A stretch of 64,000 nucleotides of DNA from Agapetus fuscipes (Eukaryota; Arthropoda; Insecta; Trichoptera; Glossosomatidae): positions 10,545,001 through 10,609,000 of the forward strand of contig OX637332.1 of NCBI GenBank assembly GCA_951799405.1, written 5' to 3'. A program made the position numbers and the translations under genes. This document shows, piece by piece, positions 20,821 through 30,926 of this stretch (positions are counted from its first letter, which is position 1; each line of letters opens with the position of its first letter). The notes beneath the pieces are model-generated. The model made no database searches, had not been told where the DNA came from, and worked only from the letters and a program-made list of their open reading frames with translations.

Positions 20821-21443
20821 ATTTTAGCAGCTGGGAGTCAAAGCGATCGCGTTTTGACGGCGACATGAGTGAAAAAAAAAAATGGCAGCCCTTCTCAGCA
20901 TCGATTGCCACCGAAATAGACTATGAAAACTGCAAACGATAAAATTAAAAGAACACAAAACACGTTGAATCTAATTAGTAATGTAATCACAACACGAACG
21001 ATTATTTAATGATGGTTTCGTTCACTAAAATCAAACAAACAAAATCGCGACGACCTCTTGCGATCACCCTCGATACACAAATAAAATCGAATGAAGTTTG
21101 GAATAACATTATCAAAGACATTCAGTTCCGGGCTACAAACAGAACGAGCACTTTAGAAAGCTTACCCTGCACAAAATTCAAAATTAGAATTTTAATCGGC
21201 AGGCAATTAATGTCAAAGGTCTGAATGAAAAGTTTTTTTTTACGAAGTTTTAAGGACATTTTATAACAAAAAAATTAGTTTTAAATACAAGTCATCCATT
21301 TTAGAAGGTACTCAACACGAATTGAGTTCTCATGCATAGTAAAGTTAATAAGTGTATGCATGTGTGTTTCTCTATTTTCCGCTACGCATGCACATTGCAC
21401 TCATAATATATTACAATACTTAGTGTTGGCATATGCGTGTAAG
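20821..21443. other. Upstream region of the USP gene
   Basis: Should contain the USP 5' UTR and promoter. No TATA box or other element could be assigned with confidence. The gene start and the Tc1 element are about 620 bp apart. Confidence 0.5.
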
Positions 21444-21445
21444 TA

Positions 21446-23185
21446 CAGTGGGTTGCCATATTAATAGGGACACTTGTGAAAAACGTATTTATCTTACTTT
21501 GGTATTCAGAAAACATATATTTTTATTATAAATTGTGATGTTTTTGTTATTTAATGACAAAAACACTTTATTGGAAACATTTTGACACCACATTTCTTGT
21601 TAATTGTCATTTATGTTGATTGCTTTATCATATTTAAACATTTTTGATGAAAAAATCGATATTTTGTGACATTGCCTTAAGCTGCGTTGATGGCTTATAT
21701 GAGTCGTGGCATGCTCTCAATGCAATTTTTGTGCACTGGATTTTATCTCAGGGGTATGATACCACACCTGAATGAGGGTTTTGATGAGCTGCTGCTTGGT
21801 TGTGATCACCTCCTGAGCAATCGCCTTCTTCGTGAGCTCCCACAGGGTTTCGATTGGGTTCATGTCAGGGAACCCCCTGGCCAAGGTAAAACCTGCAGAT
21901 TTTTTTCAGCCAAAAATGCAGTGGCACTACTGGTTTTATCGTATAATGCGGAAGTATGCATAAATATGTACTCTTGGCCATCAGGGAACCATTCTCCGAC
22001 TTCAGGTAGCAGTCAATTTTTCAGTATTTGTCTGTACTGATCCTGCTTCATGGTCCATTGCTTGATGTGGAAGTGACCCATCGACTTGGAAGCGATGATT
22101 GATCACAAACATGATACTGGTAATCTGTTTGATTGTCTTCAAAGGGCACTCCTTATGGAATTTCTCTCCCAGGTGCCATCGAACGGATGATGAATTTTTA
22201 ACCAAAATTTGAAAAATAGCTTCATCAGAGAAGCACACCCATAAAAGAGATAATCGCGCGTTAGGATTTTTTAATGGGTTTAAGCCCATAAAAATATCAA
22301 TCACCTAACTTCTGTCCTCATTTGTAGTCATGTGGTGATGTGCTTTGGCCCATTGCTATCACTTTTTCTTCATGGCTTCCAAAAGGTGAGTTTTCGCAGC
22401 TCGACCATGACCAATGAGTCTCTTCTCAGCCAGCCTCCTCTGGACTGTCTTCTAAGATATTTCAAGATTTTCTCACTTGATTATCAAGGTGAGACGAGAC
22501 ATACTTTTTTTTTTATTTTGGAGACAGGTATCTCTGATTTGTTGGTCAGTACGACGTGTGGTGACTCGTTTTTTGCTACTTTTTCCAACCTCATGCAAGA
22601 TTTTGATGGTTTGTTTTTCTAAATTTCGTTTTAAAAACACTTCAAAATACATACAATGTCTTTTATATCGCCTAAAAAATGTTCAGTGTAAAAAAAAAAA
22701 TTTTACTTCCTCATATTTTCTAGGAGTCGGGTCTAAGGACCCGTTCATACTGAAAAAACACTATTTTTTTACTCAACCTTGGAGAACTCTTAATTTTAAT
22801 TAGTAATGATCAAAAAACTAAGTTAATCTAATACATAGTTAATATTTACTTAAGTTTTCGTATAAAAATGCTGCTAAAATTCACTAAATGAATTGTAATG
22901 TATGTTTACTTATGACGCTCTCGATCGCTCGTTTTCACAAAAATGATGACGGCATGGGATCAACCTTACATTTCTTAAAGGTGTGACACTTTGCACGTGT
23001 TACTACGTTTTAAATGAGTCAGTAGTACTACCAGTAGTAAAAATAAAAGAAAAAAAAAATAAATAAAAAAAAATAAAAAAATAAAGATTTGGCCATCACA
23101 TGACCGTTATTTAGAAGTAATAGCAGTGTAAACACAAAAAAATACGAAATATTTGAAGTGTCCCTATTAATATGGCAACCCACTG
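21446..23185 (-). mobile_element. Tc1/mariner-type DNA transposon, degenerate
   Basis: A 1740-bp element with 30-bp identical terminal inverted repeats beginning cagtgggttgccatattaat, flanked by TA at 21444-21445 and 23186-23187. The interior encodes broken Tc1-like transposase on the minus strand. Confidence 0.93.
21700..22310 (-). pseudogene. Tc1-like transposase remnant
   Basis: Recognisable blocks are WVCFSDEAIFQI (first catalytic Asp, about 22200-22240), FLAEKNLQVLPWP (about 21890-21930) and FPDMNPIETLWEL (third acidic residue, about 21830-21870). The block around the second catalytic Asp is altered (about 21920-21950), and stops and frameshifts separate the pieces. The protein is inactive. 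The N-terminal helix-turn-helix part is not clearly readable. Confidence 0.82.
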
Positions 23186-23408
23186 TAGTTACAAATGCAC
23201 TGTCTTATAAATCGTCCCCTTATTGCTTGTTTGTCTTATGTCCATCAGAGGTAATTTTACATGAGCAAAAATGTTTGTACATATGTGTACTGGACCAATG
23301 TAGCTTTTGAAAACTTGAAATTTATTTTCAAAGTATTTAAAATAACTCTCACACTAATATATATATACGAGGATAATTTATTTAATTAAAAATTAATACA
23401 TGACAAAA

Positions 23409-23450
23409 GAGCGCCGTTTTTGTGTATGTCACACCTCAAGGGCCCTCCTA
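23409..23450 (-). mobile_element. SINE-1 tail fragment
   Basis: Matches the SINE-1 3' end (agcgccgtttttgtgt, then cacctcaag). Confidence 0.6.
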
Positions 23451-23742
23451 ATCTCAGATTTAGCTCAGATTGTGCAGGATGTGCTAACGCCAAATGCACT
23501 TGACTTATGCAATCGATCCTTAATCAAAATCAGTTGACATTCCACTTTGGTAGCAGTAGCATCCAGCATTGGTATTAAGGTGATCAGTATTCAGCGCAGA
23601 TCACATCATCATTAGGTCCATAGACGTATATTAGGACAGTGCTCGGTCAATAGCTTACTTGGTAGAGTGCTTAGATTCCATTCCAAGAGGCTGGGTTCGA
23701 TTCCCACCGAAGGTCTGAAATTATTTCCTGTTTCGGTGTTTA

Positions 23743-24267
23743 TAATAATAATAATAATAATAATATGCGTTTATTCCAGCTTAGTCATGTGGAGGGTGCA
23801 ATACATGACCAGCCATAAAAAAATAATACATCAATAGAAAAAGTACATAGAAAATTACAAAAATGTAGAAACATGAAAAATATGTGATGAAATATATGAG
23901 AAAAAAGAGCAAACAAAATATATAGTTAAACAGTGAAAGAAAAGAGAAATACATGGTCATTGTACATTAGAATGTCAGGAACATATTAATCAGGGAAAAA
24001 AGGCTACGTAAGCTTCAAGTTCCTTGCCCAATGACGCCATATGCCCAACTCCCATTTCAGGCCTCTGATTGCTACGATCAGAGAGTTTTCGCTGGATTCA
24101 ATTCTGTCTCTGAACCCAGCCATTCGGGTTCGCAGCAACCCATTCCAGGAGGGTAGTTGAGCCGCCACAAACATCCCACTCGCACTACAGCTCTTCCGCA
24201 GTCGTAACAATGCTCTATAACCCATGTTGTAGCAGACTCTCATCTCGTTCATGCTTTGTGCTTTATA
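23743..24267 (-). mobile_element. LINE-C 3' end inserted in SINE-2
   Basis: A 5'-truncated non-LTR element of about 525 bp whose 3' end carries a (TTA)n tail (seen as taataa repeats at 23743-23765). It encodes the C-terminal region RLRKSCSASGMFVAAQLPSW followed by an LLRTRMAGF-type segment, a hallmark of endonuclease-reverse transcriptase C-termini. Confidence 0.8.
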
Positions 24268-24290
24268 GTTTATTTCAAACCCAAAATAAA
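24004..24290 (-). pseudogene. LINE-C RT C-terminal fragment
   Basis: About 80 residues of the C-terminal extension of a Jockey/CR1-like polyprotein with the conserved CSASGMF motif. The RT core and endonuclease are missing, and the frame runs out of the element into the SINE. Confidence 0.7.
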
Positions 24291-24630
24291 ATACCGGCAT
24301 AGTGCACTCAGCCTTCCAAATTAATGAGTATATTCAGCTGAAGTGGTCAGCGTAAGGTCAATCACCACATGCCACCCCTTCGGGGAGAACGCGGCAAAAA
24401 GTTATACTATATGTGTAGCTTGATTGTGGGTGCGACATTCTTCGGGATCATAAATAAATTATTTTAGACGAAAAATAACTCACTTAGTTTTTAGACTTAT
24501 AGGTTGAAATGAATCTTTCCTCCGGTAAAAAATGGTTCTTGGAACCCTTTATTTCTTATTTTAGGGGGACAGCATGAATTACGGGGCATATATTGTTTAT
24601 TTGAGATGCTTGTGAGCAGTATATGTATTT

Positions 24631-24928
24631 GACCGGACCGTAGTCCAAATGGTAACACTTCGGACTCTTAACTGGAAGGTTGTGGGTTCGAATCCCGGCG
24701 GAGCACAAAAAATACCATTTATATTTTCAAATTTGTTCTTCGCTGGGTTAAAGAATTCATAAAACCTTTATCAAAGACCGGTCATCAAAAGGTCCATCCA
24801 GCCTTACAACAACTGGGTCTTGCTTGAGAATAGGCGCTTTTTACAGCGACGACCAAGCTCGCAGAGGGCTCTTGAGGTGTGATACACACAAAAACAGCGC
24901 TCACCAAATAAATCAGCCTATTTTTTAT
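24631..24928 (+). mobile_element. SINE family 1, full length
   Basis: Runs from the gaccggaccgtagtcc head to the tail cagcgctcaccaaataaatc. It forms an inverted pair with the copy at 25794-26086. Confidence 0.88.
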
Positions 24929-25104
24929 TTTTTTTAGTCAGTCAGTGGGGGCATTACTTAATCGTCAACATGTTGCAAAGGTTACAAGGTACATCTTTGA
25001 CTTATAATGCTATAGAGAGCTGCACATGTTCTTTAGCTAAGGACAAAAATGATGGGTACCACTTAAAGTAGTGTTGTATGAGACTGCCGTTTATAGCAAT
25101 AAAT

Positions 25105-25205
25105 AATAATTTATTTAAAATAATAATAATAATTTGTCAATTTTTATATAGCGCCGACTAGCCACCCCAAGGGCGCTTTCGCGCTTATATAGCAACCCGC
25201 CTGGG
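25105..25205. repeat. (TAA)n and a SINE-tail-like segment
   Basis: An ataata run followed by atttttatatagcgccgact and aagggcgctttcgcgct. This resembles the conserved 3' domain of some animal SINE/LINE pairs. A single copy only. Confidence 0.35.
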
Positions 25206-25793
25206 TAACGACACAATATTGCGGATCTCATTAAAAAATATTCAGTCTATTAGAAATAGCATCGATTAATCTGATCGTTCTAGTTGTACCATTTAGTAGC
25301 AGAACATCTTTGTGAAAACCATAGACTAAGAAAGTAATAATAATATGACATAAGTACCTACCAGTTGTATTTACTATTTAACATCTGCTGGCCATCAGAA
25401 GCTTGTTTTGACAGAACTAATTTTGAAATCTCATTATCTGTTTTTTTTTAAATATGTGATACTAAATTGACTAAATAAATTAACCATTGACTTTATTATA
25501 CCTCAATGGTTTTATCATTGACAAATATTTTTACCTGATCATTCTGGTTACATTTACTTCAATGATCTTACATCGTCAAAAATGAAATGAAGAATCATGC
25601 AAAAGTAGGTATTTTGTTTTCTGCAGGAGTCAGGTGGGCACGTAGACCCATTGATACTTACGTGTAACTGAAATGATGCCTTCTTTTTACCGTCTTGTAA
25701 CTTTCTTGGTTAATGGCAAACTACCATATTAAAGGCCCAAGTGGCATCCCATGAACCAGCAAAATGAACCATAATAAAAAAAAAAAAAAAAAA

Positions 25794-26086
25794 TTAGGCT
25801 GATTTATTTGGTGAGCGCTGTTTTTGTGTGTATCACACCTCAAGAGCCCTCTGCGAGCTTGGTCGTCGCTGTAGAAAGCGCCAATTCTCAAGCAAGACCC
25901 AGTTGTTGTAAGGCTGGATGGACCTTTTGATGACGGGTCTTTGGTCCGTCGTTTATGAATTTTTCAACCCAGCGAAGAGCAAATTTGAAAATATAAATGG
26001 TATATTTTTTGTGCTCCGCCGGGATTCGAACCCACGACCTTCCAGTTATGAGTCCGAAGTGTTACCACCTGGACTACGGACCGGTC
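25794..26086 (-). mobile_element. SINE family 1, full length
   Basis: Complete copy in reverse orientation with the tRNA-like head ending at 26086 and an A-run beyond the 3' end. Confidence 0.88.
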
Positions 26087-26488
26087 GATATGTGTTGTTC
26101 CTCCTACGAGTAGCTCAAAAGGATTGCTGAAAAAGATGGATGAATATTCCTGCAAACCAAACCTAGGATCGAAACAGGAGAAGTAGCAGGGAGGTGTGGG
26201 GCATGCCGTGCCCACTGAAATAGGGAAAATGTTCCAAAAGAAGGTGAAATTGAGGTCGATACATATCCAGAAAAAGAATTATAAAAGTAATGTGTGTGAT
26301 TTTATTGTGATATGACTATACATTGTAGCGTTGTAAAACCGCTCAGAAAATGTGCCAACAATGTGCCGAAGGGTCTGTTCTTCCAATGCAACTGGTCGTC
26401 AGTTTGCTCTGAGCAGGGTGATTGGAAAGGCATGTCTCTGCATGAGGTATTGTTTTCGATATTGTAATGAAGCGTTTGTTTTTAACAG

Positions 26489-26662
26489 TACTTCATGCGT
26501 CATCAAATTTTGCGAGAAGCTTGGATAGAATGCAACCGAAACATTACAGAAGCGACAAGAGGCCTTCAAAGAGGAAAATCACTGTGGAGATCACTGGCTA
26601 TCAATGAGATCTCCTCCTCCGTTGATATCTTCGTCCTGAGCGAGAATCAGCTTAGCAGAAAT
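26489..26662 (+). other. Orphan exon-like open segment
   Basis: A 174-bp stretch open in one frame (58 codons, YFMRHQILREAWIECN...) sits between a T-rich tract plus CAG and a GTAAGT donor. The translated segment is not recognised. It could be an exon of an unseen plus-strand gene, part of a transposon, or chance. Confidence 0.3.
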
Positions 26663-26699
26663 GTAAGTGTTATATTTAATTTTCCAAATTAAGGAATTA

Positions 26700-27692
26700 G
26701 TCATTTATGTAGAACCAAAGGCAGTAATCTAGGTTTCTATGAAAATACGAGAAATATTCATGTTAACTCGGAGACTATAATTTTTTGTGTTTCCATGTTT
26801 TTCTCATTTTTGCAAAACATCCTATCTAAAAACCTTCTTGTGGTGTTGTAATAATTTGCATTGAATGGGGGAGTTAGTTTCTAATTTTTCTCTTGAATGG
26901 AATGTTCCTTGTCTATTTACCATTAGCCAAGTTTTCGACCTCATCAGACCTGCGCAATACTTGAATTGCTCAAAAATTTGCATTTTGGTCATGAGGGCAC
27001 GTTTTTGACAAAGATTATTCTATACATTTTTATACTCAAATAAAAACGGATTAGTAGGTTGAAAACTTGGATTCTGCATCTCAGTCACATCCCATTAACT
27101 CTATGCATCCCATACAAGAAAAAGTAAGAAACTTATATTTGTGTCAATGGATATCAAAAGGAGTTAAGTCCACAAACTTAAAAAAGTAAGTATTTTTGTT
27201 CAGAATCAGAATTGAATTCCAAACATTGATGTATTTCAAACCCTCATAAGTCCTGTATTTTAATAAGAATTAAATCAAAATAAGTTTTGTTTCAAACAAC
27301 GTTCAGTCCGAGGGGAGATTTGAATCAAATTAAACAAAATCCTCTCGGCTAATTAAGAGTCAAGAAAATTTCCTGTCATGGCCGCCATTGTGCTATATTG
27401 CAAGCGATTCATTGGTACAGAGAAGTATCTCCGTCGTGTTTCAACTAAATTTAAATGTAAAATTGAAGTAGATATCGATGTAGTGGAAACCCAGAAATGA
27501 AGTTATAAAGAGGACTTCAACTAAAAAAAAATCCAGAGGGGTAAAGGAAAAACATGAATTATAAGTGGTTTTGACTCATTTGCACATCATAACTATTGGT
27601 GTTTCTACCAATTTACCAAAGAGAAGTAAAAACATGTCTGCCCCATGTTTTAGCAAACAGACTAAAGTCTATTCATATTTTATCAAATTAAG
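26700..27692. other. Intergenic, nothing recognised
   Basis: AT-rich intergenic sequence between the exon-like segment and the pogo-like element. Confidence 0.5.
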
Positions 27693-28039
27693 TACATTGG
27701 AACCTCTCATAACGAGCATAATTTGTTCCAAAATCTCGCTCGTTATGTGAAACACTCATTAAGTGAAATAATTTTTCCCATATAAATCAATGTAAAACAC
27801 TATAGTGGGTTCCATGCGATTTTTTTTAACGTTTATTCAAATAAAATTACATGCTTGTAAATTGTTTAAGATTGTTACAACCTGGATAAAAATAGTTTTA
27901 AAAGTCGAAACTAGCTTATTATTTATTAATTGCCTTTTTCTCACAAATGATGTTTTCGTTAATAGTATCGCCTTGCAATCCCTTTTCGTTTATCCATATG
28001 AGAAGCAACTTTTCAACATCATCAAGAATGCGTAAATGT

Positions 28040-29005
28040 TTTTTTCTTCTCCCATTTGGTAATTTACTAATTACAAAACGGCTAACGCAATCACAATGAC
28101 ATTTCTACATCCGTTGCGTAATGTAACATTAGGCAACGGGTAACCGTGTTGAAATGAAAATGTGCGCATGCGCATTGAAAGAAATGGAACTATTTTTGAA
28201 TATCGAATATCAACTTTGTATGGGGCTATCCTTCTAAGCGACCGGTAACAAACTATTATTTGCTGTTTCCATAGCAAACACGTTCAAACGTCAGTCATAG
28301 TACATGAATACTTTTATCTTATTGATAGTTTCTCCCCACTACGTTCAATCCTTTTTCAAATGAAAATAAATATATTTTATGTGAAGAGTCAAATAAAAAT
28401 TCATAATAGTGTAAAAATTAATCAAATTTATTTATCAAAATACTTCAAATTGTAGCCTTCCTTTTTTTGAAGGAAAGCAGAAAGCTTGAAAGGAAAATAA
28501 TGCAAGATGTTTTCACCGCAAAAAATAAACAAACTTAAAAAGTTACTTGGCTAATAGGTCGGTATGAGGTTGACCACCTATGCTGTAAAAACTTGGCTCA
28601 CTTTGCTAATGACACCCCTGCTAGTTGCAGGGCGTATGTTTATTTGAGGCATGTATAAGCGCGACCTTATATGTGTCTGCTTGTGGGCATAAATTTAAAA
28701 TGAATCCTAAATGTAATATATCTTTGCAACTTAGATTAGATTAGATAATCGAAGGGAATGATAAATTACACGGTTTGACAAAGGTAAGGTTTTAATTACT
28801 TCAAATGGACTAGTACATTATAATGACTATTATTTACTATTTTGTTATTTATTTAATGGTTGTAGAAAAAGTATTGTATGTCACTGCACGTAATTAGTCT
28901 TTGTAACACTCTTGCTGTCTATTGTGCCATGAGGCGCAGTCGAATGGCACAAACTAGCACTCGTGTTACAAAGACTATCATTACTTGGCAGTGGCATAAA
29001 TAACT
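28040..29005 (-). mobile_element. Unclassified complex repeat X, copy 2
   Basis: Inverted copy of 11495-13687 without the nested LINE. It includes the near-palindrome (28111-28139), a LINE-A tail copy (28545-28740), the empty LINE target (cattataatg region near 28816-28830) and the 28880-28995 hairpin. Confidence 0.7.
28880..28995. repeat. Hairpin in repeat X copy 2
   Basis: Inverted arms around gaggcgcagtcga, equivalent to 11512-11630. Confidence 0.75.
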
Positions 29006-29046
29006 ATAAAGGCATTCTTGACACTCCATTTGAAGCATTTATCTCC

Positions 29047-29229
29047 TTAATTTTGTCCTTTTTCTTGAGGATGTGCAAATTGTTGATATAGATCGATTGT
29101 ATGGGTGCGCAGATCAGCTACGCTTACACCACCTTCTCGCTTTTCAATGATTTTACTTTTCATTTCTACAGTTACTTTTATTCTCTTATGGCTGTCTTTT
29201 TGTGGTTTTTTTCGGGTACATTTTTGCAA
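29047..29229 (-). pseudogene. pogo-like transposase N-terminal fragment
   Basis: Carries KRIKVTVEMKSKIIEKREGG, then VSVADL, which matches the first helix-turn-helix of pogo/Tigger/CENP-B-type transposases. The frame is lost soon after. A second piece (VEKLLLIWINEKG, then ICEKA) is at about 27940-28030, corresponding to the second helix-turn-helix. The catalytic domain is not seen. Confidence 0.7.
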
Positions 29230-29392
29230 GAGTTATTTTCAAAAAATTTTGAACAAAAAAAATTCAAATTTCCCTTTTTGCAACTCTGGTTATTCAAAAT
29301 GTTGCTCGTTAGGGAGCAATTTTTTCACTTTTTTTTGCTTTTTATGCAAATTACTCGTTATGGAGGTGCTCGTTAAGAGAGGTTCCACTGTA

Positions 29393-30918
29393 ATTGAAAA
29401 GCTAAATTTTTTCTAATTGAATCCATGAATATTTTTTCAAAACTAGTGAAATCCAAAGTGATTTTTTCTAATATGTACAATGTAAAAAAATAATGATACG
29501 TTCTTTTAATAGTTGAGTTACTAAATAGGTACTACCTGTTAATTAGCAGATATTGGCTCCAATCGATGTATAAATTTTGAAATAATAGTTTTTGTAATTT
29601 TTCTCAGTTTAGCATTTGATGGATTTAACAACGTTTGATATCCATTGACCCATGTGTACTGGACTATTGGGCCAGGAAATGAAAAATAAGAAATAGTCAA
29701 CTTATGATATTAGTTTATTGTCAGATTATGATATTTTTAGATACACAATAAATTGGGTATTCACGATGAATGTACATTCATAGTATCTGTGCAAGTATAC
29801 ATAACAAAATATTAATTTTATGATAACGATAGTTAACAACATTCATGGTTTTAATTGACACATATTTAACATTTCATTTATTCACAAAGTGTTAATTTTT
29901 ATTTATGAAATACAAAAGTAACTCAGATTCAACTTAGTTGTGAAATGTAGGTTAAAATATATTATATTATTATGTAGATACTTTTTTGTATATTTGTTTT
30001 GTACAAATTTTCAATCAGAATAAGTGTATTTTTGTAAATATAACAATAATTATAATGTATGTACATAAATAGATGGAATATGGATAAAAAATCTATTTGT
30101 TTTTTTTTTTTTAAATTATAACATCTTAATAACATTCTGTGAAATTCATTCTTTGTGTTAGACATATTCTATTTTTATAAACGTAGGTTTTGAGTAAAAA
30201 AGATCATTTGAGAGATTGTGAAAAACAGTTGTTCTCTCCTATTTGCTGCCTCAATCACTTTTAATAAGCAACAATAATTACTTACCAAATTTTTCAAATA
30301 ATTTCATTCATGGAAGCTGAACTCAAACATAAAAAATTAGGACATGTTGCAAGTTTTTTAGTCTCAGCTTTTTTAATATTATTAATTTGATTGACTATAT
30401 AAAAAACTCTCTTTCATTCCTCATCTCTAGTATAACAATGATAATCGTTTTTTTCTCGATGACAGCGGAGAATTTAATAAATCAAACATATTTCTAAATG
30501 AGAAGAAAAAATGGTGTTAAAAAATATTATTAAAAGTAAACCTTATCATCACATTCTATAGATTTCTGCAGAAATATTCTTTTATAAAACATTTTCATCA
30601 AACACAGCACATGGCGGTGGTTTCAGTAGCCTTTTCAATAATAGTAATATCATATTTTATCTAAAAATCTATGTAAAAAAATGTTTTTTTTATGAGTAAT
30701 TAAAACTTACTGTATACCTACCAAAAATGTGGCAGCCAAAGTAATTGTAATACATGATATGTTATGAACAAATCAACCCATACATTTTGATGGCTGACAT
30801 GAGTAAGACTTAAGATTAGGTTTTGCATGGCACATGAATGACCCCACACTATAAGCAGGTCGCATCTATTCTTGGAATCGCCTTCATATTTACAGGTTTC
30901 ATTAAAATAGTGGCTTAT
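29393..30918. other. AT-rich region containing perlecan long-form 3' UTR
   Basis: No further gene recognised. If the long perlecan isoform is used, its 3' UTR would start here and run toward lower coordinates. A minus-strand AATAAA is present near 29713. Confidence 0.45.
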
Positions 30919-30926
30919 TTAGCGAT
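30919..30926 (-). CDS. trol: Perlecan alternative terminal exon 24 (proposed), with stop
   Basis: A strong acceptor (ttttatttttcag) is followed by two completed codons and TAA. It closes the long form as ...NTKHR. The 3' UTR would follow at lower coordinates. Confidence 0.55.

Larger units (their letters stand above)
23639..24440 (+). mobile_element. SINE family 2, split by a LINE insertion
   Basis: The SINE head and first part lie at 23639-23742, and the rest resumes at 24268-24440. The break is flanked by gttta on both sides (23738-23742 and 24268-24272). Confidence 0.8.
27695..29390 (-). mobile_element. pogo/Tigger-like DNA transposon split by repeat X
   Basis: Inverted ends ca(t/g)tggaacctctc.taacga, with TA at 27693-27694 and 29391-29392. 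Repeat X copy 2 (28040-29005) interrupts it, leaving about 730 bp of the original. Both flanking parts encode pieces of a pogo-type DNA-binding region. Confidence 0.82.

Noticed and set aside
29101..29416. Phe-rich plus-strand frames of about 100 codons
   Set aside because: They are complements of the pogo-like transposase fragment and AT-rich flanks.
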